From JAAZFZ01 sp035647435 (GTDB lineage: Bacteria; Bacillota; Clostridia; Oscillospirales; Acutalibacteraceae): a DNA stretch of 16,871 bases. Where the stretch lies: assembly GCA_035647435.1 (NCBI GenBank), contig DASRNM010000091.1:1-16871 (forward strand), given 5' to 3'. Positions 7,065-14,099 of this stretch are shown one piece after another (within the stretch, counting starts at the first letter, position 1; each line of letters begins with the position of its first letter). Under the pieces are notes generated by a model. The model had not been told where the DNA came from. It worked only from the letters and a program-made list of their open reading frames with translations, and did not search any database. Made by a program: the position numbers and the translations under genes.

Positions 7065-7388
7065 CTAAAACTTTTTAAATTGGTCAACATCGATTACAAA
7101 CACCGTTGCACCGCCGACTGTTACCTGAACGGGCATTGAAACAAACAATTCGTCAACATAAGACGAGCTTGGCTGAACCATTTCGGTGCGCTTACTGCTG
7201 AAATTTTCAAATATGTCGAACACTTCGTCAAGTTTCTCTTCTTGAACACCTATTAACAAGGTGGCGTTACCCGAACGCAAAAAACTGCCGGAGGTCGAAA
7301 GCTTTGTGGCACTGTAGCCCTTCCTTGTGATTTCATTGAGCACCATTACACAGTCATCGTTGTTGATAACAGCTATTAAAAGCTTCAA
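7065..7388 (-). CDS. darA: Cyclic-di-AMP receptor protein DarA (YaaQ/PstA family)
   Basis: A 107-aa PII-like signalling protein. The family forms trimers that bind c-di-AMP; the downstream target is still poorly known. The family signature is intact in 'SGSFLRSGNATLLIGV' (33-48), including the G-N-x-T loop that holds the nucleotide. The start is TTG at 7388: GGGAGGG at 7395-7401 lies 6 nt before it and no other start fits. A near-perfect promoter precedes it, and holB follows after 4 nt. This is the first gene of a darA-holB-ricT operon, a conserved Firmicutes neighbourhood that links second-messenger sensing, replication and RNA processing only by position. yaaR, present in Bacillus between yaaQ and holB, is absent. 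Confidence 0.93.
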   Translation of the reverse strand: MKLLIAVINNDDCVMVLNEITRKGYSATKLSTSGSFLRSGNATLLIGVQEEKLDEVFDIFENFSSKRTEMVQPSSSYVDELFVSMPVQVTVGGATVFVIDVDQFKKF

Positions 7389-7420
7389 AATAAACCCTCC
7401 CTATTTCATTTGCCAATTAC

Positions 7421-7449
7421 ATTATATTGCAAACATACTTACTTTTCAA
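7421..7449 (-). promoter_or_regulatory. SigA-type promoter of the darA-holB-ricT operon
   Basis: On the minus strand, TTGAAA (7444-7449), a 17-nt spacer and a perfect TATAAT (7421-7426). It lies between the queG-like stop and darA, so the operon starts here even though the preceding genes point the same way. The expected leader is about 25 nt. Confidence 0.8.
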
Positions 7450-7478
7450 TGGAATATATGATTAATTTAATATGGATT

Positions 7479-8270
7479 TTATTTTTCTAATATTTTAAGG
7501 TTGCGTTGAATAACTTTTTTGCCTCTCCATTCAAAGGCCCGGCCTTCAATATCATCGCATAAATCTACACTAGCCTTTGCATTTAAACTGAATTCTTGAA
7601 TGGGAGTGACTTTTGCGTTGCTGTTGAGGGGGCAAACCGACTGGCAGATATCACAACCCCATGCGCAACCACTTTGTTCAATGAGCTCAACCTGCTCTTC
7701 GGTCAAATCGCCCTTTTGTTGTGTTATTCCAGAAAGGCATTTATCCTTGTCAAACCCGTTTTTGCTCAAAGCACCTGTCGGGCACATTTTAATACACTGA
7801 CCACAGTTCAAACATTGAGCGGCCTTTTCGTTTGAATGCTCCAGTTCAAGGGTGGTAATTATCTCACCGATAAAAACCCATGAGCCAAACTCTTTATTTA
7901 TCAAAAGACCGTTTTTGCCCCTTACGCCAAGCCCAGCTCTGATTGCCGTCAAAACCTCAGGCAGGGGAGAATTATCCGTAAAATGTTCAAAGGCTTCGTT
8001 TGGGAATTTTACTCGCAACTCACAAACCGCCTTGTCAAGCTTTTGACCGATTGTTTTGTGATAATCAGGTACAACGGCATATTTAGATACATTCTGCCCA
8101 TCATACGCATCCTCGCCGAGATAGTAGGGGAACAGAGCAACTACAATGCTTTTTGCATCCTTTGGTATGCGTGAAATCGCCCTGCATTGTATAAGGCTTT
8201 GCCCGTCAAAACGACAAGTACCCCAATATGGTGAAACGCTATCCATCGTTTTTTTAATTATATCGTTCAT
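7479..8270 (-). CDS. queG: QueG-like 4Fe-4S protein (shortened epoxyqueuosine reductase family)
   Basis: A 263-aa protein of the epoxyqueuosine reductase family. Full-length QueG uses cobalamin and two 4Fe-4S clusters for the last step of queuosine synthesis in tRNA. The core signatures are present: 'YAVVPDYHKT' (64-73), 'FTDNSPLPE' (97-105) with D99 at the proposed proton-donor site, 'AGLGVRGKNGLLI' (112-124) and 'GSWVFIGEI' (129-137). The first cluster motif is C153-x2-C156-x2-C159-x3-C163-P; the second is C202 and C206-x2-C209-x3-C213-P. It ends about 50 residues after the second cluster, so the C-terminal HEAT-like tRNA-binding part of QueG (about 380 aa in E. coli) is missing. The ATG at 8270 is chosen because AAGGAGGG (8276-8283) sits 5 nt away; the TTG one codon upstream is too close. 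It lies 11 nt after the transporter gene, in the same operon. The family is sure; activity on tRNA is not. Confidence 0.75.
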   Translation of the reverse strand: MNDIIKKTMDSVSPYWGTCRFDGQSLIQCRAISRIPKDAKSIVVALFPYYLGEDAYDGQNVSKYAVVPDYHKTIGQKLDKAVCELRVKFPNEAFEHFTDNSPLPEVLTAIRAGLGVRGKNGLLINKEFGSWVFIGEIITTLELEHSNEKAAQCLNCGQCIKMCPTGALSKNGFDKDKCLSGITQQKGDLTEEQVELIEQSGCAWGCDICQSVCPLNSNAKVTPIQEFSLNAKASVDLCDDIEGRAFEWRGKKVIQRNLKILEK

Positions 8271-8281
8271 CAAGGCCCTCC

Positions 8282-9220
8282 TTAAATCGCTTTTGAAAAT
8301 GCAATCATCAAAGGCATTGTAATAATCGAAACAAAGCTTATAATTGAAACCGCCTGTGCAGCTATTCCTGCATCCTTGTCATATTTTGCGGCGAATATTA
8401 CCGTGTTGTTGGCAGACGGTGCACTTGAAGAAATCACGAGGGAAGTCAACAAGTCTCCTTCAAGCCCAAACAGCTTGAATAGCGCAATCATTATCAAAGG
8501 CAACACTATCAACTTGAGTGCACCCGTGAGGAGTATCCCTTTTTCCTTAAAAGCTGTCCTAAAATTTGTGTTTGCAATGTAAGTGCCGAAAATCAACATT
8601 GCAAGTGGCGTGTTCATGCTTGCGATATATCCTATTGGTGAGGATAAAATCACAGGGAGGTTAACTTTAAGCAAAAACAGCGGGAGACCAACTGCAACCG
8701 ACAATGTGCCGGGATTCAATACTATTTTTTTAAAGTCAAACTTTTCGCTGCCTTTTTCGGACTTGTCCATTATAAAAACTCCGTGCGTGAACACAAAAAT
8801 CTGAAAGCTCATAATAACAGCTGAGCAATAAAACACACCCATTGGGCCAATGACAGCATTTGCGAGTGGCAACGCCATGTATCCGCAGTTGCCATAAATG
8901 CCGGCAAATTTTAAAACAGGGTTTTTGAGACGGTCACCTTTTCTAAAAAATGGGGCATTTATAATGATTGCAACAGTGTGTAGCAGCATTCCGCACCCTA
9001 TTGCGGTAAACAAACCCTTAACCGTTTTGCTACTATACTCTATTGAAAGAAAAGAATTTATTATAATCGCTGGGGCTATAATATAAAACAATAAATCAGT
9101 GCACCGCTTTGCGGTTTTTTCTGTAAAAAGCTTAGTTTTATCTGCCAAAAAACCGACAGCAACAATTATATAAAGAACTGCAACTTGCTCCGCCGCTATC
9201 AAGGCGTTTTCTAAGAACAT
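8282..9220 (-). CDS. AEC (auxin efflux carrier) family transporter
   Basis: A 312-aa inner-membrane carrier with about ten hydrophobic segments in the 5+5 arrangement of the AEC family, which exports or exchanges organic anions such as malate; the substrate here cannot be read from sequence. The conserved central element 'GNCGYMALPLANAVIG' is present (about 108-123), and the N-terminus runs directly into the first membrane segment ('AVLYIIVAVGFLADK'). I chose the ATG at 9220, with a modest GGGTG 5 nt before it. A TTG at 9256 would add twelve residues encoded partly by a GC-rich hairpin, which is unlikely. The queG-like gene begins 11 nt after the stop, so they form one transcript. Citrate synthase and malic enzyme nearby make a dicarboxylate substrate plausible, but this is only inference. 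Confidence 0.87.
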   Translation of the reverse strand: MFLENALIAAEQVAVLYIIVAVGFLADKTKLFTEKTAKRCTDLLFYIIAPAIIINSFLSIEYSSKTVKGLFTAIGCGMLLHTVAIIINAPFFRKGDRLKNPVLKFAGIYGNCGYMALPLANAVIGPMGVFYCSAVIMSFQIFVFTHGVFIMDKSEKGSEKFDFKKIVLNPGTLSVAVGLPLFLLKVNLPVILSSPIGYIASMNTPLAMLIFGTYIANTNFRTAFKEKGILLTGALKLIVLPLIMIALFKLFGLEGDLLTSLVISSSAPSANNTVIFAAKYDKDAGIAAQAVSIISFVSIITMPLMIAFSKAI

Positions 9221-9245
9221 ATTACACCCTATTCTCAAAATAATT

Positions 9246-9263
9246 CCCGGGGGCAAGCCCGGG
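9246..9263 (-). terminator. GC-rich hairpin after the membrane-protein gene (probable terminator)
   Basis: On the minus strand CCCGGG, a six-nt CTTGCC loop and CCCGGG form a perfect GC stem, followed by AATTATTTT. It lies 10 nt after the preceding stop codon. The T-tract is imperfect, so it may be a terminator or a small dispersed repeat. Confidence 0.5.
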
Positions 9264-9273
9264 GTTACAAAAC

Positions 9274-10218
9274 TTAACTGTTTTCTTCTGCGGGATCAGA
9301 CTCTGCCTTAAGTTCTTCGAGTTTAGGCCTTGCAACCTGTGCTCTTATATCCTGAAACCTGCCTATTGTGTAAGTGATAATAAACAAAGCAATTGCCATG
9401 TCACAATACTCAATCGGCGACTTGTCGGCAAGCAAATCACTTCTGCCCATTACGGCAACCGTTAGCCTGGGGACAAAGCACAGCAAGCTCAAGGTTGCGG
9501 CAGGAAGACCGTAACCGAAAACTTTCCAACCCTTGCCGGCACTGTTTACTCCAGATGTTTTTTGCGCCATTGCTAAAAAGAAAAGCATAAGAAAAACTAT
9601 CATAAGCATTTCAAAGAAAAGGTCTGAAACCTTTAAGTAGCTTACAGGTCGCATAAACCTGTGAATTATACGGCATATGCTCCAAGCTAAAGGCGCTATT
9701 GCAAGCAGTTTATATTCGCTAACGCTCGTGCCCTTAAAATGTGCACCTCCCAATAGTATGAAGAAAACCATTGAAACCACAGCAAAAATCGACTCAAGCA
9801 AGACCGCAAAACCACCCGATTTCATCAGGTATTTTGAGAGAGTATAGTCATAGTTAATGGTTTTAAAGGCATAAAAAATATCAGAAAAACCTCCGAATGT
9901 CTCAACTGCGTTGATTATAAGGGTAACAGCAACCAAAAGAGCTGCTATACCCTCTCCGAACCTAACCGCCTTAGGGCAACTTATCGTTTCAAGCCCTTTT
10001 CGCATTGATAGGGAAATAATAATCGGGACAAAACATACAGCAAAAAGTAAAACATACATAATGGGAATTGATGCATCCATTTTAGAGTAAAACCCAGTTC
10101 CGCCCTCTATTATTCTCATGTATTGATAAACACGCAAAGGGAGAATCAATGCAACCCCCACTGCGAAAAACTTAAACAAAAAACCTAAACTAACCTTGGA
10201 TTTAAACCTCTCAAACAA
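9274..10218 (-). CDS. Unrecognised polytopic membrane protein (314 aa)
   Basis: I do not recognise this protein. With the TTG start at 10218 it is 314 aa and has about eight hydrophobic segments, near residues 10-30, 51-72, 89-107, 137-157, 170-185, 199-219, 235-256 and 270-286. They are joined by short basic loops and end in an acidic cytoplasmic-looking tail ('EELKAESDPAEENS'). No catalytic or binding motif of a known transporter family is visible. TTG is preferred because AAGGGTG lies 6 nt before it and the codon is 19 nt past the citrate synthase stop. A GTG at 10290 would start inside the citrate synthase gene without a ribosome binding site. It is translated from the citrate synthase transcript and followed by a GC-rich hairpin. 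The coupling suggests linked expression, not a known function. Confidence 0.72.
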   Translation of the reverse strand: MFERFKSKVSLGFLFKFFAVGVALILPLRVYQYMRIIEGGTGFYSKMDASIPIMYVLLFAVCFVPIIISLSMRKGLETISCPKAVRFGEGIAALLVAVTLIINAVETFGGFSDIFYAFKTINYDYTLSKYLMKSGGFAVLLESIFAVVSMVFFILLGGAHFKGTSVSEYKLLAIAPLAWSICRIIHRFMRPVSYLKVSDLFFEMLMIVFLMLFFLAMAQKTSGVNSAGKGWKVFGYGLPAATLSLLCFVPRLTVAVMGRSDLLADKSPIEYCDMAIALFIITYTIGRFQDIRAQVARPKLEELKAESDPAEENS

Positions 10219-10237
10219 GCTAATCACCCTTATATTT

Positions 10238-11650
10238 TTATCTTTCTTCAGACGGGATATAAATAGCACTCTCTTCCATCTCTTCTTCACGATGATTTAT
10301 AGGAACATATTTGTGTGGATGGGAAACGCTCTTGTATGCAGGGCGCATTATTCTTCCACACGTCAAAAGCTCCTCTATCCTGTGAGCGCACCAACCTGAC
10401 ACCCTTGCAACTGCGAAAAGCGGAGTAAATAAATCTTCTTTAATCCTCAGTGTTTTATAAACAAGTCCAGAATAAAGGTCAATATTGGCACAAATCTTCT
10501 TTGTGTTTCCTTTTTCATCAGCAAAAATCTTCGGTGTCAATCTTTCAATAAGCTCAAGCAGACGGAATTCATCGCCATAGCCTGCTTTTTCGGCAAATTC
10601 CTTTGCGTTAATTTTAAGAATAACCGCGCGAGGGTCCGAAAGGGTGTAAACAGCGTGGCCCATGCCATAGATAAGCCCTGATCCATCGCCCGCTTCTTTT
10701 TTAATAACTTTTTTAATATAGTCGGCAACCTGACCTTCGTCAGTGATGTCCTTAATGCTTTCTTTCATCAAATTGACCATCTGTGTCACTTTGATGTTTG
10801 CTCCACCATGTTTGAAGCCATTAAGCGAGCCTATGCCAGCGGCAATTGCCGAATAAGTATCTGTTCCGCTCGAGGTCAAAACCCTTGTTGCAAAAGTGGA
10901 GTTGTTGCCTCCTCCGTGCTCCGCGTGAAGCATTAGACAAAGATCAAGCAACATAGCCTCTTCTTGGGTGAAGGCTCTGTCGTCTCGAATAGAATAAAGA
11001 ACTGATTCAGCTGTGCAATAATCCTTGATAATCGGGTGAATATGCATACTCTTGCCAAGGTAAGAGCGACGCTTAACCTGATAAGCGGCAGACATAATTG
11101 TTGGAACCTGAGCAACGAGCTGCATTGATTGTCTCAAAACATTCTCAATGGATATATCATCAGGGTTTTCATCATATGAATATAATGCTAGAACACTGCG
11201 CGCGAGCTTGTTCATTACACTCGGCGACGGTGCCTTCATAATCATATCTTCTATAAAGTTTTCTGGAAGCTCACGACATTGCGATAGCACTTGACTAAAA
11301 TGGTCAAGCTGAGCGACTGTCGGCATTGACCCAAAAAGAAGAAGCCAAGCAACCTCTTCATAGCCAAAACGGTTTTCAGAACGGCAACCGTTGACAATAT
11401 CCTCCATGTCTACACCACGAAAAATTGCGCGACCCTCCTTGGGAACACGCTCTCCGTCGTCAACGTAGTATCCTTCAACACTGCATATGCGTGAAATGCC
11501 TGCCATAACACCGGTACCATCAGGGTTTCTAAGGCCTTTTTTAACGCTATATCTTTCAAAATCATTTGGGTTTATTTTATTGTGCTTTTTAAGCTCCTTG
11601 CATAGTTTTTTTAAGGAGTCATTAGCAATAGGAGATATGTAGTTAGGCAA
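10238..11650 (-). CDS. gltA: Citrate synthase (citrate/2-methylcitrate synthase family)
   Basis: A 470-aa enzyme condensing oxaloacetate with acetyl-CoA to citrate; in a fermentative organism it most likely feeds 2-oxoglutarate and glutamate synthesis. The catalytic triad is visible: H245 in 'LHAEHGGGNNSTF', H332 in the signature 'GMGHAVYTLSDPR' (329-341), and D391 in 'ANIDLYSGLVYKTL'. 'FKHGGAN' (279-285) is also typical. It is longer than many type I/II enzymes (about 370-430 aa) because of an N-terminal extension of roughly 50 residues, as in clostridial homologues. The start is TTG at 11650, supported by AGAGGTG 7 nt upstream and the absence of an in-frame ATG before residue 49. Its own promoter lies upstream, and the membrane-protein gene follows after 19 nt. 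2-Methylcitrate synthase is not excluded, but no prp genes are nearby. Confidence 0.93.
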   Translation of the reverse strand: MPNYISPIANDSLKKLCKELKKHNKINPNDFERYSVKKGLRNPDGTGVMAGISRICSVEGYYVDDGERVPKEGRAIFRGVDMEDIVNGCRSENRFGYEEVAWLLLFGSMPTVAQLDHFSQVLSQCRELPENFIEDMIMKAPSPSVMNKLARSVLALYSYDENPDDISIENVLRQSMQLVAQVPTIMSAAYQVKRRSYLGKSMHIHPIIKDYCTAESVLYSIRDDRAFTQEEAMLLDLCLMLHAEHGGGNNSTFATRVLTSSGTDTYSAIAAGIGSLNGFKHGGANIKVTQMVNLMKESIKDITDEGQVADYIKKVIKKEAGDGSGLIYGMGHAVYTLSDPRAVILKINAKEFAEKAGYGDEFRLLELIERLTPKIFADEKGNTKKICANIDLYSGLVYKTLRIKEDLFTPLFAVARVSGWCAHRIEELLTCGRIMRPAYKSVSHPHKYVPINHREEEMEESAIYIPSEER

Positions 11651-11692
11651 TACTTCGCACCTCTCTTTAGTTTTAATTTTAGTTTATATTTT

Positions 11693-11722
11693 ATTGTATA
11701 ATAAATAAGATACAAAAGTCAA
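11693..11722 (-). promoter_or_regulatory. Promoter of citrate synthase gene
   Basis: On the minus strand, TTGACT (11717-11722), an 18-nt spacer and TACAAT (11693-11698); the box TATACA gives the alternative 16-nt spacing. Just upstream lies the AT palindrome AATAATT-TG-AATTATT (11727-11742), which could be an operator but could also be chance in AT-rich DNA. Confidence 0.6.
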
Positions 11723-11762
11723 GAACAATAATTTGAATTATTAATTTGATAGGGGGATTTTT

Positions 11763-12776
11763 ATGAAAAGTGCGGGTTTAATTGCAGTTTTGCTGATTAT
11801 CGCCATGGTGTTAACGCCTATTGCGGCAGTCACAAACACACAACTCGGAGCATCAGGTGACAATAGAGATATTATTGAAAGCAGCGAAAAATCAACCCTT
11901 TCATCAGGAGAAAGTTCTGATGATAACGACTCGATAAAGGTGTTTCGCACCGTTTCAGGTAATGTTGAGACTATTCCCGAGTTAGAATATGTGTGCGGAG
12001 CGGTTGCGGCCGAAATGCCCGCATCTTATCACGAGCAAGCAATTATGGCGCAAGCGGTTGCGTGCTACACCTATGCACAGAAAACGAAGCTTGATCAAGC
12101 CTCAAACCCAGACATCAAATTAAACGGCGCCGCAATATCCGACGAAAGTGCATCTCATCAGGGATACCTTTCGCTTGAGGAAAGAAAGGCAAAATGGGGC
12201 GACAAATTCGATGAGCACGAAAAGAAAATTCAAAAAGCCGTATCGTCGGTACTTGGTGAGATTATCACTTATGATGACATACCTATTGTTGCCGCTTTCC
12301 ACGCAATATGCCCAGGTAAAACTGAAAATGCAGAGATAATTTGGGGCAAAACCATACCTTATCTTGTAAGTGTAACTAGCTCCGGTGACAAACTTTCACC
12401 TAATTATAATGACACTTTAGTGCTCACCTGTGAGCAATTCTCAAATGCAATGGGCAAAATTGAAGGAGTAAAGTTTGGCAATGATAACGCAACATGGGTG
12501 AGTGATGTCAAAACCTCACAAGTAGGAACAGTAACCTCTATAACTATCGGCTCAAAAGCATTGACAGGGAGGCAGGTTAAAGATGCTCTTGATTTGAGAA
12601 GCAATGTTTTCACCATAGAGCTTAACGAAGGCGCTTTCACCATAAAGACTACGGGGTACGGTCATGCCGTCGGAATGAGCCAATACGGTGCCGACTACAT
12701 GGCACGACAAGGCAGCAAATACGATGAAATACTCAAACACTATTATCAGGGAACAACACTTATGAAAAGTAAATAA
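11763..12776 (+). CDS. spoIID: Stage II sporulation protein D (SpoIID/LytB-domain lytic transglycosylase)
   Basis: A 337-aa membrane-anchored enzyme which, in sporulating Firmicutes, cuts peptidoglycan glycan strands during engulfment of the forespore, together with SpoIIM and SpoIIP. Residues 5-23 form the N-terminal membrane anchor. A Ser/Glu/Asp-rich linker follows (about 30-58). The SpoIID domain starts at about 70 with 'VCGAVAAEMPASYHEQAIMAQAVACYTYA' split over 77-105; E84 is the expected catalytic Glu. 'AFHAICPGKTENAEIIWG' (178-195) and the C-terminal 'GYGHAVGMSQYGADYMA' (298-314) complete the family pattern. AGGGGG at 11751-11756 fixes the start. TATAAT at 11697-11702 has a poor -35, and GATACAAA at 11709-11716 is only a weak SigE-like -10. 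The gene is alone and ends in a terminator. A LytB-type paralogue is the alternative, but length and motifs favour SpoIID. Confidence 0.9.
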   Translation: MKSAGLIAVLLIIAMVLTPIAAVTNTQLGASGDNRDIIESSEKSTLSSGESSDDNDSIKVFRTVSGNVETIPELEYVCGAVAAEMPASYHEQAIMAQAVACYTYAQKTKLDQASNPDIKLNGAAISDESASHQGYLSLEERKAKWGDKFDEHEKKIQKAVSSVLGEIITYDDIPIVAAFHAICPGKTENAEIIWGKTIPYLVSVTSSGDKLSPNYNDTLVLTCEQFSNAMGKIEGVKFGNDNATWVSDVKTSQVGTVTSITIGSKALTGRQVKDALDLRSNVFTIELNEGAFTIKTTGYGHAVGMSQYGADYMARQGSKYDEILKHYYQGTTLMKSK

Positions 12777-12779
12777 TAA

Positions 12780-12816
12780 AAAGGCTGTTGCTTTAGCTAA
12801 ACCAGCAACAGCCTTT
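12780..12816. terminator. Bidirectional intrinsic terminator between spoIID and lysC
   Basis: Perfect 13-nt arms AAAGGCTGTTGCT (12780-12792) and AGCAACAGCCTTT (12804-12816) with an 11-nt loop. It begins 3 nt after the spoIID stop. On the minus strand the right arm leads into TTTATTATTTA, so it also suits the end of lysC 27 nt away. Confidence 0.88.
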
Positions 12817-12842
12817 GATTTAACTGAAATGTCTTTAGCGCA

Positions 12843-13316
12843 TTATTCTTCGGGCATAAATGCCCTGTGAACAGCATTGACTGCCCTGTCGGCATCGTCT
12901 TCGTCAATTAAAACCGAAATTTTTATTTCACTGGTTGAAATCATTTGAATGTTTACATCGACACCGAAAAGCGATTCAAACATTTTTGAAGCTGTGCCAG
13001 GGTGTGTTTCCATGCCTGCACCGACAACCGAAATTTTTGCAACCTTTGTATCACAATCCACCTTCAGCCCTTCAAGAAAACTAATGTTTTCAAGGATTTC
13101 AACCGCTTCATCACTATTATCACGGCTAACTGTGAAAGAAATATCCTTTGTTGCGTCACGACCGACCGACTGCAAAATAATATCAATATTAATTCTTTTT
13201 TCCGCAAGCTTACTAAACACCTTGAAGGCTATGCCCGGCACATCCGGAACGCCTATTATTGAAATGCGTGCAACATTTGTATCCTTGGTTACACCTCTGA
13301 CTAACATTTTTTCCAA
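12843..13316 (-). CDS. lysC: Aspartate kinase beta subunit from internal in-frame TTG start
   Basis: Inside lysC, a perfect AAGGAGGT (13324-13331, minus strand) lies 7 nt before an in-frame TTG at 13316, codon 246 of the alpha chain. Translation from here gives 157 aa comprising only the two ACT regulatory domains. In Bacillus subtilis aspartokinase II, an alpha chain of about 408 aa and a beta chain of about 163 aa come from one gene by the same kind of internal initiation, and the beta chain likewise begins near residue 246; the enzyme is alpha2beta2. The strength of this ribosome binding site, greater than that of lysC itself, in the expected place argues for a real product. The ATG three codons further on is 16 nt from the site and less likely. 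Confidence 0.62.
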   Translation of the reverse strand: MEKMLVRGVTKDTNVARISIIGVPDVPGIAFKVFSKLAEKRINIDIILQSVGRDATKDISFTVSRDNSDEAVEILENISFLEGLKVDCDTKVAKISVVGAGMETHPGTASKMFESLFGVDVNIQMISTSEIKISVLIDEDDADRAVNAVHRAFMPEE

Positions 13317-14051
13317 TTTCGTTACCTCCTTAACAATTGTTCCGGGAACAGGGTTGATGCTCGAAAGAACTTCAAGCTCTACATTATATTTTTTAGCCAT
13401 TTCTACCGAACGGTTATTTAGCACCTGTGCACCAAGGGTTGCAAGCTCAAGCATTTCATCATATGTAATTTCTTTGAGCTTTTTTGCGTTTTTGACTTTT
13501 CTCGGGTCCGCAGTATAAATGCCGTCTACATCTGTGAAAATCTGACAACGCTCTGCCCTAAGGGCTGACGCAATAGCAACGGCGCTTGTATCGGAACCAC
13601 CTCTGCCGAGAGTGGTTATGTCATCATATTTGCATACACCTTGAAAGCCCGCAACGATGACAATGTTTTTTCGCCCAAGCTCAAGCAAAAGACGGTCTGT
13701 TTGAATTGATTTTATTCTTGCGCTGCCGCACCTTGAATTTGTTTTAAAACCCGCTTGCCAACCCAACAAAGATATTGACGGGAAACCAAGCGAATCAATC
13801 GCCATCGCAAGCAGCGAAATAGAAATCTGCTCGCCTGCGCTTAGGAGCATATCCATCTCACGCTTTGTTGAGTTTGGGTTTATTTCCTTTGCCTTTTCTA
13901 TAAGTTCATCTGTTGTATCACCTTGTGCGGACACAACGACAACAACATCGTTACCTTTTTTATAAGTATCGGTTACAATGCGTGCAACATTCATAACATG
14001 CTCCGCATCCCTAACTGAACTTCCTCCAAATTTCTGAACAATTAATGCCAT
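12843..14051 (-). CDS. lysC: Aspartate kinase, alpha subunit (full-length)
   Basis: A 402-aa cytoplasmic kinase making aspartyl phosphate, the committed step toward lysine, threonine and methionine. The N-terminal kinase domain carries 'VQKFGGSSV' (5-13), 'TTLGRGGSDTSAVA' (146-159) and 'FTDVDGIYTADPR' (172-184). Two C-terminal ACT domains follow (about 260-330 and 335-402), which bind the feedback amino acid. The length and layout match Bacillus aspartokinase II (about 408 aa), which is lysine-inhibited; lysine inhibition here is inference. GGGGGT before the ATG sets the start. It is the second gene of hom-lysC, with a 48-nt gap. No lysine riboswitch (L box) can be seen in front of it; the gap is far too short. 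An internal start produces a probable beta subunit (separate entry). Confidence 0.96.
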   Translation of the reverse strand: MALIVQKFGGSSVRDAEHVMNVARIVTDTYKKGNDVVVVVSAQGDTTDELIEKAKEINPNSTKREMDMLLSAGEQISISLLAMAIDSLGFPSISLLGWQAGFKTNSRCGSARIKSIQTDRLLLELGRKNIVIVAGFQGVCKYDDITTLGRGGSDTSAVAIASALRAERCQIFTDVDGIYTADPRKVKNAKKLKEITYDEMLELATLGAQVLNNRSVEMAKKYNVELEVLSSINPVPGTIVKEVTKLEKMLVRGVTKDTNVARISIIGVPDVPGIAFKVFSKLAEKRINIDIILQSVGRDATKDISFTVSRDNSDEAVEILENISFLEGLKVDCDTKVAKISVVGAGMETHPGTASKMFESLFGVDVNIQMISTSEIKISVLIDEDDADRAVNAVHRAFMPEE

Positions 14052-14099
14052 TTTAAACCCCCATATATTTGGATTTTATTGTTTTAAATAATATTCAAA

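Noticed and set aside
9221..9256. TTG start at 9256 for the AEC transporter
   Set aside because: It falls within the GC-rich hairpin and would add twelve residues with no family counterpart; the ATG at 9220 fits the family start.
10219..10290. GTG start at 10290 for the unknown membrane protein
   Set aside because: It lies inside the citrate synthase gene with no Shine-Dalgarno; the TTG at 10218 has AAGGGTG at proper spacing.
12949..13518. 189-aa plus-strand frame opposite lysC
   Set aside because: It is antisense to a certain gene, is Ser/Thr-rich shadow composition, and has no promoter or Shine-Dalgarno.
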